Shown here: positions 53,091 to 61,494 of the stretch, piece after piece
Layout: every line of letters starts with the position of its first letter
Position numbering within the stretch: the first letter of the stretch is position 1
DNA from: Arsenicicoccus piscis
GTDB taxonomy: Bacteria > Actinomycetota > Actinomycetes > Actinomycetales > Dermatophilaceae
NCBI RefSeq assembly: GCF_022568835.1
Contig: NZ_JAKZHV010000002.1
Span: forward strand, 248,001 to 312,000
Direction of reading: 5' to 3'
DNA: 64,000 nt
Translations under genes and position numbers: made by a program
Notes under the pieces: generated by a model
Seen by the model: only the letters and a program-made list of their open reading frames with translations
Told to the model about the DNA's origin: nothing
The model's database searches: none

Positions 53091-54310
53091 CAGGACGCCT
53101 CCCCCGGCCAGGCCAGGAGCCGGCCGGTCGCCGCGCCGAGGCGCACGCCCGGGTCGAGCGCCAACGCGGTGAGCTGTCGCTCCGTGCTCACCTCCACCAA
53201 GCCTTGGTCGATCACCACGTCGACCTGGTCGACCGGCACGTCGAGCACGACGGAGATCTTACCGGCGGTCACCTCGACACCGCGCCAGGTGCGCTGCAGC
53301 GACGCCGGGCGCCCGCCTCCGACCAGCTCCAGCCGGTCGCCGACGCGAGCGTCCCAGGTCCAGCCGGCGAGGTCCGCACCGTCGCGCGGTTGCGTGTGGG
53401 CCACGGCAGGGTGCGGGGTCAGGCGGACCGACCCGTCGACGACCCGGATGTGGTAGGGGATGCTCAGCGCCCCCATCCAGCCGTCCAGGGCACTGCCCAC
53501 CCCCCGGATCCAGAACATGATCGTGGGGTGGCCCTCACGGTCGGTGAAGACCGTCGGCGCGTAGTGTCCTTCGCCCTTGGTCAGCTCCGACCACCGGACG
53601 TCACGCAGCTCGTGCCCGTCCAGGGTGCCGACCGCGGCGCAGATCTCGTAGGTCTGCTCGTCGGCCCAGGTGCCGACCAGCAGGACGTCCGCCCCGTCGA
53701 CCCGCAGGACCTGCGGACACTCCCAGGCCGCCCCGAGCCACGGCTGGTCCGGTGAGCCGTCGGGTGCCCCCATGAGCAGAGGCCCCTCGTAGTGCCACGA
53801 GCGGCGGTCGGTCGAGCCGAAGCTCAACACCGCAGGTCGCCCGTCGCGGTAGCCGGCGCCCACGATCATCCGCCAGCCGTCGGGGGTGCGCCGCACCGCG
53901 GGGTCGCGGAAGACGCGCAGGTCCTCGTGCACCGGCGCGGCGACGACCCGCTCACCCGCGGCCCAGGTCGACCAGCTCGCGTCCAGGGGCCGGGCCTCCC
54001 GGATGGCGCCGAGGTTGAGGTCGGGGTCGGTGACGGAGGTGTAGTAGATGACCGGGTCGCCGTCGTCCACCAGGCACCCCGTCCAGCACCCGACCTCGTC
54101 GGTCGCGGGAGCGAGCGCGACGCCCTCGTCGTGCCAGGTCTGCAGGTCGGTGCTGGTGGCGTGCCCCCAGTGGATCGCCCGGTCCCAGGTCGTCCCCAGC
54201 GGGTTCGCCTGGTAGAACGCGTGGTAGCGCCCGTCGTGGAAGGTGATGCCATGCGGGTCGTTGAGCCAGCCGCGACTGGCGGTCAGGTGCCGACGGGGAC
54301 GGCCGCTCAT
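53090..54310 (-). CDS. GH32 beta-fructosidase, cytoplasmic
   Basis: A 406-residue GH32 enzyme without signal peptide; it should cleave imported sucrose or short fructans. Catalytic residues: nucleophile Asp18 in RGWLNDPHG, Asp in VFRDPAV, and Glu in AWECPQVL; the C-terminal beta-sandwich is short. The ATG overlaps the permease stop (ATGA). Transport by ABC rather than PTS means the substrate is probably not phosphorylated, so fructosidase/sucrase is a better name than sucrose-6-phosphate hydrolase. Confidence 0.9.
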   Translation of the reverse strand: MSGRPRRHLTASRGWLNDPHGITFHDGRYHAFYQANPLGTTWDRAIHWGHATSTDLQTWHDEGVALAPATDEVGCWTGCLVDDGDPVIYYTSVTDPDLNLGAIREARPLDASWSTWAAGERVVAAPVHEDLRVFRDPAVRRTPDGWRMIVGAGYRDGRPAVLSFGSTDRRSWHYEGPLLMGAPDGSPDQPWLGAAWECPQVLRVDGADVLLVGTWADEQTYEICAAVGTLDGHELRDVRWSELTKGEGHYAPTVFTDREGHPTIMFWIRGVGSALDGWMGALSIPYHIRVVDGSVRLTPHPAVAHTQPRDGADLAGWTWDARVGDRLELVGGGRPASLQRTWRGVEVTAGKISVVLDVPVDQVDVVIDQGLVEVSTERQLTALALDPGVRLGAATGRLLAWPGEAS

Positions 54311-55197
54311 CCCTTGACCCCCGTCGAGGCGATGCTGCCGATGAACGCTCGCTGGAAGGCGAGGAACAGGGCCAGCACGGGGAGGGTGATCAGGGAGGCG
54401 TACGCCATCATGGGACCCCACTCGACGTTGAGCTGGAAGAAGTAGGAGACGCCGACCATGACCGGCCGCAGCTCCTCGGACTGCACGACCATCAACGGCC
54501 ACAGGTACTGGTTCCACGCGGGGAGGAACGTGAGGATCGCCACGGTGGCTGTCGCCGGCCCGGACAGCGGCATCACGACCTGCCGGTAGATCCGCCACCA
54601 GCTGGCGCCGTCCACCCGCGCCGCCTCGTCGAGCTCCTTCGGGATCGACTGGAACGCCGAGTAGTAGAGGTAGATCGAGAACGCGTTGGCGATGAACGGG
54701 ATGATCTGCACGCGGTAGGTGTCGAGCCAGCCGAAGGTCCACACGGGGACTCCGTCCTGCAGGACCAGCCAGGGCAGCTTGTTGACCCACCAGAGCAACG
54801 GCAGCGCGAAGGTCTCGAAGGGCACCGCGAGCGTGGCGATCACCGCAGACAGCACCAGGCCCGACTCCCGCCAGCGCAGGCGCGACAGCGCGAACGCGGC
54901 CAACGAGTTGACCACCACGCCGAGGACGACGGTGAGGAAGGACAAGACGATCGAGTTGAGCAGGAAGCGCCCTGCCGGCACCGTCTCGAAGACGCTGCGG
55001 TAGTTGTCCAGCGAGATGCTGCCCGTGGGCAGGAACGCCGCGACGGACGACAGGTCCGCGAAGATCTGGTCGTCGGGCTTCAGCGAGGAGACGAGCATGA
55101 AGACGATCGGGAAGGCGAAGAAGCAGGCGAGCAGCACACGCACTGCCCACAGCACGGGGCCGCTCCACTGCGAGCCGCCGGGGCGTGAACTCATCAT
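54307..55197 (-). CDS. Fructan/sucrose ABC transporter permease (MalG type)
   Basis: A 296-residue permease with six membrane segments and the EAA loop DEAARVDGASWWRIYRQVVMP. Its first ATG shares one base with the stop of the other permease, and a second ATG follows at once. It forms the channel with that protein. No ATPase gene is in the operon. Confidence 0.92.
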   Translation of the reverse strand: MMSSRPGGSQWSGPVLWAVRVLLACFFAFPIVFMLVSSLKPDDQIFADLSSVAAFLPTGSISLDNYRSVFETVPAGRFLLNSIVLSFLTVVLGVVVNSLAAFALSRLRWRESGLVLSAVIATLAVPFETFALPLLWWVNKLPWLVLQDGVPVWTFGWLDTYRVQIIPFIANAFSIYLYYSAFQSIPKELDEAARVDGASWWRIYRQVVMPLSGPATATVAILTFLPAWNQYLWPLMVVQSEELRPVMVGVSYFFQLNVEWGPMMAYASLITLPVLALFLAFQRAFIGSIASTGVKG

Positions 55198-56150
55198 CAG
55201 TCCTTGTCTCGGGTGAGGAAGCGCTGCACCAGCGAGATGGTGAGCACGAGCGCGAAGAAGACCAGGGAGATCGCTGACGCGTAGCCGGTCTCCTGCTGCT
55301 GGAAGCCCACGCGCACCGCCTGGTACACCACGGTCGACGTGGACCCGAGCGGGCCACCGCTCGTCATGACGTTGATCTGGGCGAAGAGCGACAGCGCGGC
55401 GATCGTGATGGTCACGAGGATGAAGGTGCGCGTGTTGCGCAGCCCCGGCCAGGTCACGTGCCAGAACCGCTGCCAGGGGGTCGTCCCGTCCAGCTCGGCA
55501 GCCTCGTAGAGCTCACCGGGGATGGTCTGCAGCCCGGAGAGCCAGATGACCATGTGGAAGCCGACGGCCTGCCACACCGACATGGCGATGATGGCCGGCA
55601 TCGCGGTCGAGGGGTTCGCGAGCCAGTCCGCGCCCTGGATCGTGTTGAAGCTGACTGCCTGCAGCAGGTGGTTCACCAACCCGTTCTGCTGGTACATGAA
55701 CTTCCACAGGATCGACACGACGACGATCGAGGTGACGACGGGGATGAAGTACAGCGTGCGAAACACGTTGGTGCCCCGGGACGAGCCGTTGACGAGCAGC
55801 GCCAGCACGAGCGCGAGGGCGGACTGCACCGGCACCACGACCACCGCGAAGTAGAACGTGTTGCGCAGCGACTGCCAGAACAGCGGGTCGTGGAGCAGCC
55901 GCTCGAAGTTGGCCAGCCCGATCAGCGTCGACGGCTCCGGCGAGACCAGCCGGGCATTGGTGAAGGCCAGCACGAAGCACAGGACCACGGGCACGAGGAA
56001 GAAGACGACGAGCAGCAGGACGGCGGGGGCCGCCATGACTCGACCGGCCCAGCCCTCCGTGCTCCGACCGCTCCGGCCGCTCCGACCGATCCGGCCGCTT
56101 CTGCCTCGCCTGCCCTGACCCGTGGCCCCCTGGACGACAGGGACGTTCAT
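55197..56150 (-). CDS. Fructan/sucrose ABC transporter permease (MalF type)
   Basis: A 317-residue permease. An unusual basic N-terminus (about residues 10-35) repeats Gly-Arg-Ser-Gly-Arg units, then six to seven membrane segments and the EAA loop YEAAELDGTTPWQRFWHVTWP. ATG 56150 has AGGAG at good spacing; a GTG 33 bp upstream is in frame but would translate the hairpin region. Confidence 0.92.
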   Translation of the reverse strand: MNVPVVQGATGQGRRGRSGRIGRSGRSGRSTEGWAGRVMAAPAVLLLVVFFLVPVVLCFVLAFTNARLVSPEPSTLIGLANFERLLHDPLFWQSLRNTFYFAVVVVPVQSALALVLALLVNGSSRGTNVFRTLYFIPVVTSIVVVSILWKFMYQQNGLVNHLLQAVSFNTIQGADWLANPSTAMPAIIAMSVWQAVGFHMVIWLSGLQTIPGELYEAAELDGTTPWQRFWHVTWPGLRNTRTFILVTITIAALSLFAQINVMTSGGPLGSTSTVVYQAVRVGFQQQETGYASAISLVFFALVLTISLVQRFLTRDKD

Positions 56151-56166
56151 GAACACTCCTCGGTGA

Positions 56167-56196
56167 GGGTGCCCGGGCAGCACTGCCCGGGCACCC
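56167..56196 (-). terminator. Intra-operon hairpin after the solute-binding protein gene
   Basis: GGGTGCCCGGGCAG and CTGCCCGGGCACCC form a 14-bp inverted repeat with CA between. It sits between the binding-protein stop (56206) and the permease start (56150). Such hairpins commonly protect or partly terminate the message so that more binding protein than permease is made. Confidence 0.75.
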
Positions 56197-56205
56197 GGGG
56201 TTCGA

Positions 56206-57510
56206 TCAGAACCCGTAGTAGTTGTTCGACGAGAGGTTGCTGTCGATGTCGGCGGCAGCCTGGTCCAGGATGGCCTTGACGTCGCCGCCCGCGACGATGT
56301 CCTGCGTCGCCTTCGCGAAGGTCGAGGTCAGGTAGGGGTAGCCCGGGGTCGCCGGACGCATGGTCGCGAACTTCTTGGACTCCTCGAGGAAGAAGCGCTT
56401 GGCACCGCCCGGGGCCCAGTCCGGGAGCGCCGCGGCGGCCTCCTCGGTGGCGGGGATGACGTTCTGCTTCTGCGCCATGGCGACGAGGTACTTCTTGTCG
56501 AGCGAGAACTTCAGGTAGTCCAGGGCGGCCTCCGGCTTGTCGCAGGTGGCGCTGATGGCCCACTGCCAGGAGCCACCACCGATCTTGGGACCCTTGCCGA
56601 GGTCCGGCGGGGGCAGCATGACCCCGTCGGCGCCCAGCTTGGACAGGTTGCCCGAGTTCCAGATGCCCGACCAGACCATCGCCGACTTCCCGTTGACGAA
56701 GTCCGCGAACGCGTCCGGGCCGGACTTCGCCGGCGAGTAGCCGCCCTTGACCAGGCCCTGGAGCCACTGACCCCACGCGATCGCCTCGGGGCCGTTGAGG
56801 GCGCCCTTCGCGGTCTTGAACGTCTCCCGGTTGATCATGTCGCCGCCGAAGCTCTGCAGGAACGGCGAGTAGCCGTAGCTCCACCACTCGGTGCCGGAGT
56901 CACCGGTGCCGAGGTCGAAGGCGATCGGGTACTTGCCCGCGGCCTTGAGCTTGGTCAGGGTCGTCTTGAACTCTTCGGCCGTCCAAGGCTTCTCGATCGT
57001 CGGCACGCGACCGCCGACCGAGGTGATGGCGGACTTGCGGGCAAAGATCGCCAGCGCTGCGTCGTAGTAGCCGATCGCGTAGAGCTTGTTCTTGTAGGTG
57101 CCGAGCGTGCTCTTGAGCTGCTTGTCCGTGAGCGAGGCGGGCAGGTCGAGCGGGCGCAGGTAGTTGGCGAACGCCCAGTTCGGCACGTTGGGGGCGTCGG
57201 TGTCGAGCAGGCACGGCAGCTTCTTGGACGTGGCGGCCGCGACCACGGAGCTGTTGTAGGACTCCTGGGGGAAGGCTTGAACCTTGACCTGGTACTTCTG
57301 CTGGCTGGCGTTGTAGTCCTTGACGATCTGCTGGACGACGGCGAGCTCTTCGGGGTTGCCGGCGTTGTGGGTCCACAGCGTGAGCTCGTTGCCCGAGGAC
57401 CCACCGCCGCTCTCCTTGGCCGTGCCGCAACCCGCGGCAGTGATCGCGATCGCGACCCCGGCCGTGGCTGCCGCCACCCGCTTCATCGTTGAACGTGAGG
57501 TGACACTCAT
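56206..57510 (-). CDS. Fructan/sucrose ABC transporter solute-binding lipoprotein
   Basis: A 434-residue family-1 binding protein; lipobox ITAAGC with Cys28, then a Gly/Ser linker. Typical fold segments include ELTLWTHNAGNPEE, a WQWAISATCDKPEAALDYLKF region and a C-terminal helix. ATG 57510 has AGGAG eight bases upstream; the ATG six bases earlier is too close to it. First gene of the operon and directly under the promoter/operator described at 57550-57595. Binding of sucrose or fructo-oligosaccharides is inferred from the GH32/GH68 neighbours. Confidence 0.92.
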   Translation of the reverse strand: MSVTSRSTMKRVAAATAGVAIAITAAGCGTAKESGGGSSGNELTLWTHNAGNPEELAVVQQIVKDYNASQQKYQVKVQAFPQESYNSSVVAAATSKKLPCLLDTDAPNVPNWAFANYLRPLDLPASLTDKQLKSTLGTYKNKLYAIGYYDAALAIFARKSAITSVGGRVPTIEKPWTAEEFKTTLTKLKAAGKYPIAFDLGTGDSGTEWWSYGYSPFLQSFGGDMINRETFKTAKGALNGPEAIAWGQWLQGLVKGGYSPAKSGPDAFADFVNGKSAMVWSGIWNSGNLSKLGADGVMLPPPDLGKGPKIGGGSWQWAISATCDKPEAALDYLKFSLDKKYLVAMAQKQNVIPATEEAAAALPDWAPGGAKRFFLEESKKFATMRPATPGYPYLTSTFAKATQDIVAGGDVKAILDQAAADIDSNLSSNNYYGF

Positions 57511-57549
57511 CTCCATGGCTCCTGTGGCGTGGGACGTAGCGGTGAACGT

Positions 57550-57567
57550 TGAAGTAACGTTACTTCA
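57550..57567. promoter_or_regulatory. LacI-type operator of the fructan operon
   Basis: TGAAGTAACGTTACTTCA is a perfect 18-bp palindrome with a central CG step, the classic shape of LacI-family operators. It lies immediately downstream of the -10 of the importer promoter and 50 bp upstream of the divergent lacI-type gene. Confidence 0.85.
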
Positions 57568-57595
57568 CCTAAGCGGAATCGTTTCTTCGTGTCAA
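57567..57595 (-). promoter_or_regulatory. Promoter of the importer/GH32 operon
   Basis: On the minus strand TTGACA (57595-57590) is followed after exactly 17 bp by TTAGGT (57572-57567). Transcription would begin inside the operator palindrome, so a bound repressor would block it. Confidence 0.75.
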
Positions 57596-57604
57596 GAGGG
57601 CCGC

Positions 57605-57610
57605 TACTAT
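57605..57610 (+). promoter_or_regulatory. -10 element of the LacI-type gene
   Basis: TACTAT ends six bases before the ATG at 57617 and there is no ribosome-binding sequence, so the transcript is probably leaderless. The -35 region is weak. Confidence 0.5.
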
Positions 57611-57616
57611 CCGGAT

Positions 57617-58705
57617 ATGAGCCGCACCGACGCCCCCCGATCGCCCCGGCGCGGGCGGGCCACCTCCACCCAGGCCACGCTGCGCGACGTCGCGGATGCG
57701 GCGGGGGTCTCCGTCACCACCGCCTCGGTGGCGCTCAACGATGTGCGCGCCGGCGTGCGCGTGAGCGAGCCCACCCGCCGGCGGGTGCGCGAGGTGGCCA
57801 AGCGCCTCGAGTACCGACCCAACAGCGTGGCCCGCAGCCTGCGGACCCAGAGCACCCAGACCATCGGCTTCATCTCCGACGAGGTCACCACCACTCCGTT
57901 CGCCGTCTCGATGCTGGCCGCCGCCCAGGCCGAGGCGGCGCGCCACGACCAGCTGCTCTTCGTGCTCAACGTGGGCGTCGACGCGACCCCCGCGATGCAG
58001 CGCCGAGCGGTGGACGCCCTGGTGGAGCATCGGGTCTCGGGCATCATCTACGCGTGCATGCACCACCGGGAGATCGACGCCCCGGACTTCCTGCCGCAAC
58101 GCACGGTCTTTCTGAACGCCCGCGACGTGACGGGCCGGCACCGCTCGATCGTGCCCGACGACGAGCAAGGGGGCAGGCTGGCCGCCACCGCCTTGGTCGA
58201 GGCCGGTCACGAGCGCATCGGCTACCTGGACGACAGCGCGGGCAACGTGGCAGCCCCGTTGCGACGCAAGGGATTCCAAGACGTCTTGCGAGAGTCAGGG
58301 CTGGGCCGCTCCGCCTCGTGGGAGCGGTCCGCGACGCCCGACGTCTCCGGCGGTCGAGACACCGAGCTGTTCTTCGACCTGCCGATCGACCAGCGCCCCA
58401 CCGGGCTGTTCTGCTTCAACGACCGGATGGCGATGGGCGCCTACCAGCGCCTGCGGCGACTGGGCCTGCACGTGCCGGACGATCTGTCGATCGTGGGCTT
58501 CGACGACCAGGAGTTCATCGCCGCCGAGCTGGACCCGCCGTTGACCACCGTGCGCCTCCCGCTCGCCGAGATGGGCGCCCGGGCCGTGCAGCAGGTCCTC
58601 GACGCCGACCCGGCGACACCTGACGAGCAGACCGTCCGGGTGCCGTGCACGCTCGTGCGCCGCGCATCGGTCGGCGCCCCACCCGCAGTGCTCGAACAGG
58701 GCTAA
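57617..58705 (+). CDS. LacI-family repressor of the fructan island
   Basis: A 362-residue regulator: N-terminal helix-turn-helix ATLRDVADAAGVSVTTASVA with hinge LEYRPNSVARSL, then a periplasmic-binding-like effector domain with TQTIGFISDEV, GLFCFNDRMAMGAY and LSIVGFDDQEF. It is divergent from the importer operon with an 18-bp palindrome between them. The effector may be sucrose, a fructo-oligosaccharide or fructose phosphate. Its stop overlaps the convergent recN stop by three bases. Confidence 0.93.
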   Translation: MSRTDAPRSPRRGRATSTQATLRDVADAAGVSVTTASVALNDVRAGVRVSEPTRRRVREVAKRLEYRPNSVARSLRTQSTQTIGFISDEVTTTPFAVSMLAAAQAEAARHDQLLFVLNVGVDATPAMQRRAVDALVEHRVSGIIYACMHHREIDAPDFLPQRTVFLNARDVTGRHRSIVPDDEQGGRLAATALVEAGHERIGYLDDSAGNVAAPLRRKGFQDVLRESGLGRSASWERSATPDVSGGRDTELFFDLPIDQRPTGLFCFNDRMAMGAYQRLRRLGLHVPDDLSIVGFDDQEFIAAELDPPLTTVRLPLAEMGARAVQQVLDADPATPDEQTVRVPCTLVRRASVGAPPAVLEQG

Positions 58706-60444
58706 GCCGGGCCGGAGGCGTGCTCCGGCAGGGGGCGGGACGAGCCCAACAGCTCGCGGGCGTGCTCGACGGCGGTCGCGGAGGTGTCGCCGGCCATCAG
58801 CCGGGCCAGCTCGTGCAGTCGCTGGTCGCCCTCCACGACGTGCACCCCGCTCGCGGCGATGGTGCCGTCGTCGGACTTCTCCACGACGAGGTGACGGTCG
58901 GCGAAGGCCGCCACCTGCGCGAGGTGGGTCACGACCACGACCTGTGCGGTGCGAGCCAGCTCGGCCAGCCGGCGACCGACCTCGGTCGCGGCCTTGCCGC
59001 CCACGCCCGCGTCGACCTCGTCGAAGACGAACGTGGGGACGGCCGTCACGCCGTCGGCGTCCATGCGGGTCGCCACCTCGAGCGCGAGCATCACGCGCGA
59101 CAGCTCACCGCCCGAGGCCGCCTTGACCACGCTGCGCGCCGGAGCGCCCGGGTTGGCGGCGAGCTCGATGGCGACCTCGTCGCCGCCATGCCGGGCCAGC
59201 TGACCGGTCGGCGTGATGCGGGCGCTGATCGTGGCCTTGGGCATGGCCAGACGCCTGACCTCGGCGGTCGCCCGCCGGCCCAGTCGCTGTGCCGCCGAGA
59301 CCCGGGCGGTGTGCAGCCGCTCCCCCGCTGCCTCCAGGTCCGCCCGCGCCTGTTCGACCTCGGCGTCCAGGGCAGGGAGCCGCTCGTCCGCGTCGCGCAG
59401 CGTCGACACGGTGGCCGCGGCCTCGCGCGACCAGGCTATGACGTCGGCGACCGACCCACCGTCGGCGTAGCGTCGAGACAGCCGGCCCAGCTCGGCGCGA
59501 CGCAGCTGGACCTGCTCGAGACGAGCGGGGTCGACCTCGACACCGGCGAGGTAGGAAGCCACATCGGCTCCGAGATCCGTTGCCAGATAACCGAGCTCGC
59601 TCGCCCGCTTGGCCAACGTCTCCATCTCGGGGTCCAGGTCGGCGCCCTCGCGCAGGGCGTCGCCGGCGCTCGCCAGGCCCGCCGTGACACTGGCCCACGC
59701 GGACTCCCCCGCGTCCCAGTCCGAGTCGCCGCCGACCAGCAGCGCGTGCGCCCGGGCGGCGCTGTCGCGCAGGGCGTCGGCGTGACTGAGCCGGGCGTCC
59801 TCGGCCTTGAGCTCGTCGTCCTCACCGGGGTGGGGGTCTACGGCCTCGATGTCGGTGAGCCCCGCCGACAGCAGCTCCAGCTCGCGGGCCCGCTCGGTGG
59901 CCTCGGCCTGGAGCCGGTCGCGCTCGGCCACCAGCGACCGCACCCGCTCGTAGCACGGCTCGTAGGCCGCCAGCGCCGCCAGCACCGCGGCATCGGAGGA
60001 GTCGAGCAGCGCACGGTGCTGCTCGGGCGAGCGCAGCCGCAGCTGGTCGGCCTGTCCGTGGACGGCGACGAGCTCCTGCCCGACCTCGGCGAGCACCCCG
60101 ATCGGCACGGTGCGGCCGCCGAGGTGGGCGCGTGAGCGGCCCTCCGCGGAGACCGAGCGCGCCACGATCAGCTCGCCGTCCTCGGTCTCGGCGCCCGCCT
60201 CGTCGGCCCGCTCCAGCACGGGGTGGCCGAGCGGCAGCAGCGCCACCCCCTCGACGAGGGTGCGGCGCGCACCGGAGCGCACCCGCGCGGCGTCGGCCCG
60301 CTCGCCGAGCAGCAGCCCGAGCCCGGTGAGCACCATCGTCTTGCCGGCGCCCGTCTCACCGGTGATGACGTTGAGACCCGGCGACAGGTCGAGGACGGCG
60401 TCGTCGATGACCCCGAGCCCCGTGATCCGGATCTGTTGCAGCAT
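58702..60444 (-). CDS. recN: DNA repair protein RecN
   Basis: SMC-like ATPase for double-strand break repair, 580 residues. Walker A GETGAGKT near residue 30, long helical/coiled-coil centre, signature ASGGELSRVMLALE, Walker B TFVFDEVDAGVGG and VVVTHLAQVAAFAD. Part of the conserved nadK-recN-steA row, here separated from steA by about 9 kb of fructan genes. Confidence 0.96.
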   Translation of the reverse strand: MLQQIRITGLGVIDDAVLDLSPGLNVITGETGAGKTMVLTGLGLLLGERADAARVRSGARRTLVEGVALLPLGHPVLERADEAGAETEDGELIVARSVSAEGRSRAHLGGRTVPIGVLAEVGQELVAVHGQADQLRLRSPEQHRALLDSSDAAVLAALAAYEPCYERVRSLVAERDRLQAEATERARELELLSAGLTDIEAVDPHPGEDDELKAEDARLSHADALRDSAARAHALLVGGDSDWDAGESAWASVTAGLASAGDALREGADLDPEMETLAKRASELGYLATDLGADVASYLAGVEVDPARLEQVQLRRAELGRLSRRYADGGSVADVIAWSREAAATVSTLRDADERLPALDAEVEQARADLEAAGERLHTARVSAAQRLGRRATAEVRRLAMPKATISARITPTGQLARHGGDEVAIELAANPGAPARSVVKAASGGELSRVMLALEVATRMDADGVTAVPTFVFDEVDAGVGGKAATEVGRRLAELARTAQVVVVTHLAQVAAFADRHLVVEKSDDGTIAASGVHVVEGDQRLHELARLMAGDTSATAVEHARELLGSSRPLPEHASGPA

Positions 60445-60459
60445 GCCAGAACCCTAACG

Positions 60460-60477
60460 CCCCCTACCGACAGGGGG
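60460..60477 (-). terminator. Hairpin between the NTF2-like gene and recN
   Basis: CCCCCT-ACCGAC-AGGGGG forms a perfect 6-bp stem 16 bp upstream of the recN start; on the minus strand a GTTAGGGTTCT tail follows. Weak terminator or leader hairpin. Confidence 0.4.
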
Positions 60478-60516
60478 TCCGATCCTGCGCGCCGGCAGAC
60501 CTGGCGCACGGCCTGG

Positions 60517-60957
60517 CTAGGTGGGGAGCTCCCCCTCGCCGGGCGTCACCCGCAGCTCTCTCTCGTCGATGGCCACGTCGTTGATCGAGGCCTCGCGCCG
60601 CCGCATGTAGCCCAGCTCGTCGAACTCCCACAGCTCGTTGCCATAGGAGCGCCACCACTGACCGCTCGCGTCGTGCCACTCGTACTGGAAGCGCACCGCG
60701 ATCCGGTCGTCGGTGAACGCCCAGAGGTTCTTGCGCAGCCGATAGTCGAGCTCGCGCTCCCACTTGCGGGCGAGGAACGCGACGACCTCCTCGCGGCCGC
60801 GCAGCTGTTCGTCGCGGTTCCGCCAGACGGTGTCGACGGTGTAGGCGCCGGCGACCCGCTGGGGGTCGCGGGTGTTCCAGGCGTCCTCGGCCGCCTGCAC
60901 CTTGCGCAGGGCGGTCTCGCGCGTGAACGGCGGCACGGGCCGGCGGGCTTCGGTCAT
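60517..60957 (-). CDS. NTF2-like protein, DUF1348 family
   Basis: A 146-residue protein with a single NTF2-like fold. Characteristic parts are [33 protein letters not shown], and [20 protein letters not shown] followed by [22 protein letters not shown] 60957 matches family starts. Enzyme or binding role unknown. It is one of three accessory genes between recN and nadK. Confidence 0.88.
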   Translation of the reverse strand: MTEARRPVPPFTRETALRKVQAAEDAWNTRDPQRVAGAYTVDTVWRNRDEQLRGREEVVAFLARKWERELDYRLRKNLWAFTDDRIAVRFQYEWHDASGQWWRSYGNELWEFDELGYMRRREASINDVAIDERELRVTPGEGELPT

Positions 60958-61047
60958 CTGCTCACCCTGCCACGATCCGCGCGTCCGAGACAGGGCCGAG
61001 GGGGCTACCGGGGTCTGTGGCACGGACACCCGTGACACAGTGGAGCG

Positions 61048-61470
61048 ATGGACGACCTCTCTCGCTTCGTCGAGGCCCAGGACGCGCACGGCACCTACGA
61101 CCAGGCGCTCGCCGAGCTGCGGCGCGGCCGCAAGACCAGCCACTGGATGTGGTTCGTGCTGCCGCAGGTGCGCGGGCTCGGGCACAGCGGCATGGCGGTC
61201 CGCTACGGCGTCGTAGACCTCGCCGAGGCTCGCGCGTACCTCGCGGACCCGGTCCTCGGGCCGCGGCTGCACGAGTGCTGCGCGGCACTGCTCGCCCTGC
61301 CGACGACCGCGACGGCCGAGTCGGTCATGGGCGGCATCGACGCGGTGAAGCTGCGGTCGTCGATGACGCTGTTCCACCGCGCCGACCCGCAGGACCCGGC
61401 CTTCACCGACGTGCTCGACCGCTACCTCGACGGCGCGACGGACGACGCCACAGACGCCCTGCTCCGCTGA
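61048..61470 (+). CDS. DUF1810 family protein
   Basis: A 140-residue protein matching DUF1810 (COG5579): [39 protein letters not shown], and [16 protein letters not shown]. Relatives occur with calpastatin-like annotations that carry little meaning. Plus-strand gene inside a minus-strand row, divergent from the DUF1348 gene. Function unknown. Confidence 0.9.
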   Translation: MDDLSRFVEAQDAHGTYDQALAELRRGRKTSHWMWFVLPQVRGLGHSGMAVRYGVVDLAEARAYLADPVLGPRLHECCAALLALPTTATAESVMGGIDAVKLRSSMTLFHRADPQDPAFTDVLDRYLDGATDDATDALLR

Positions 61471-61494
61471 CCTGTGCAGGCGAGCTCCGGACCG

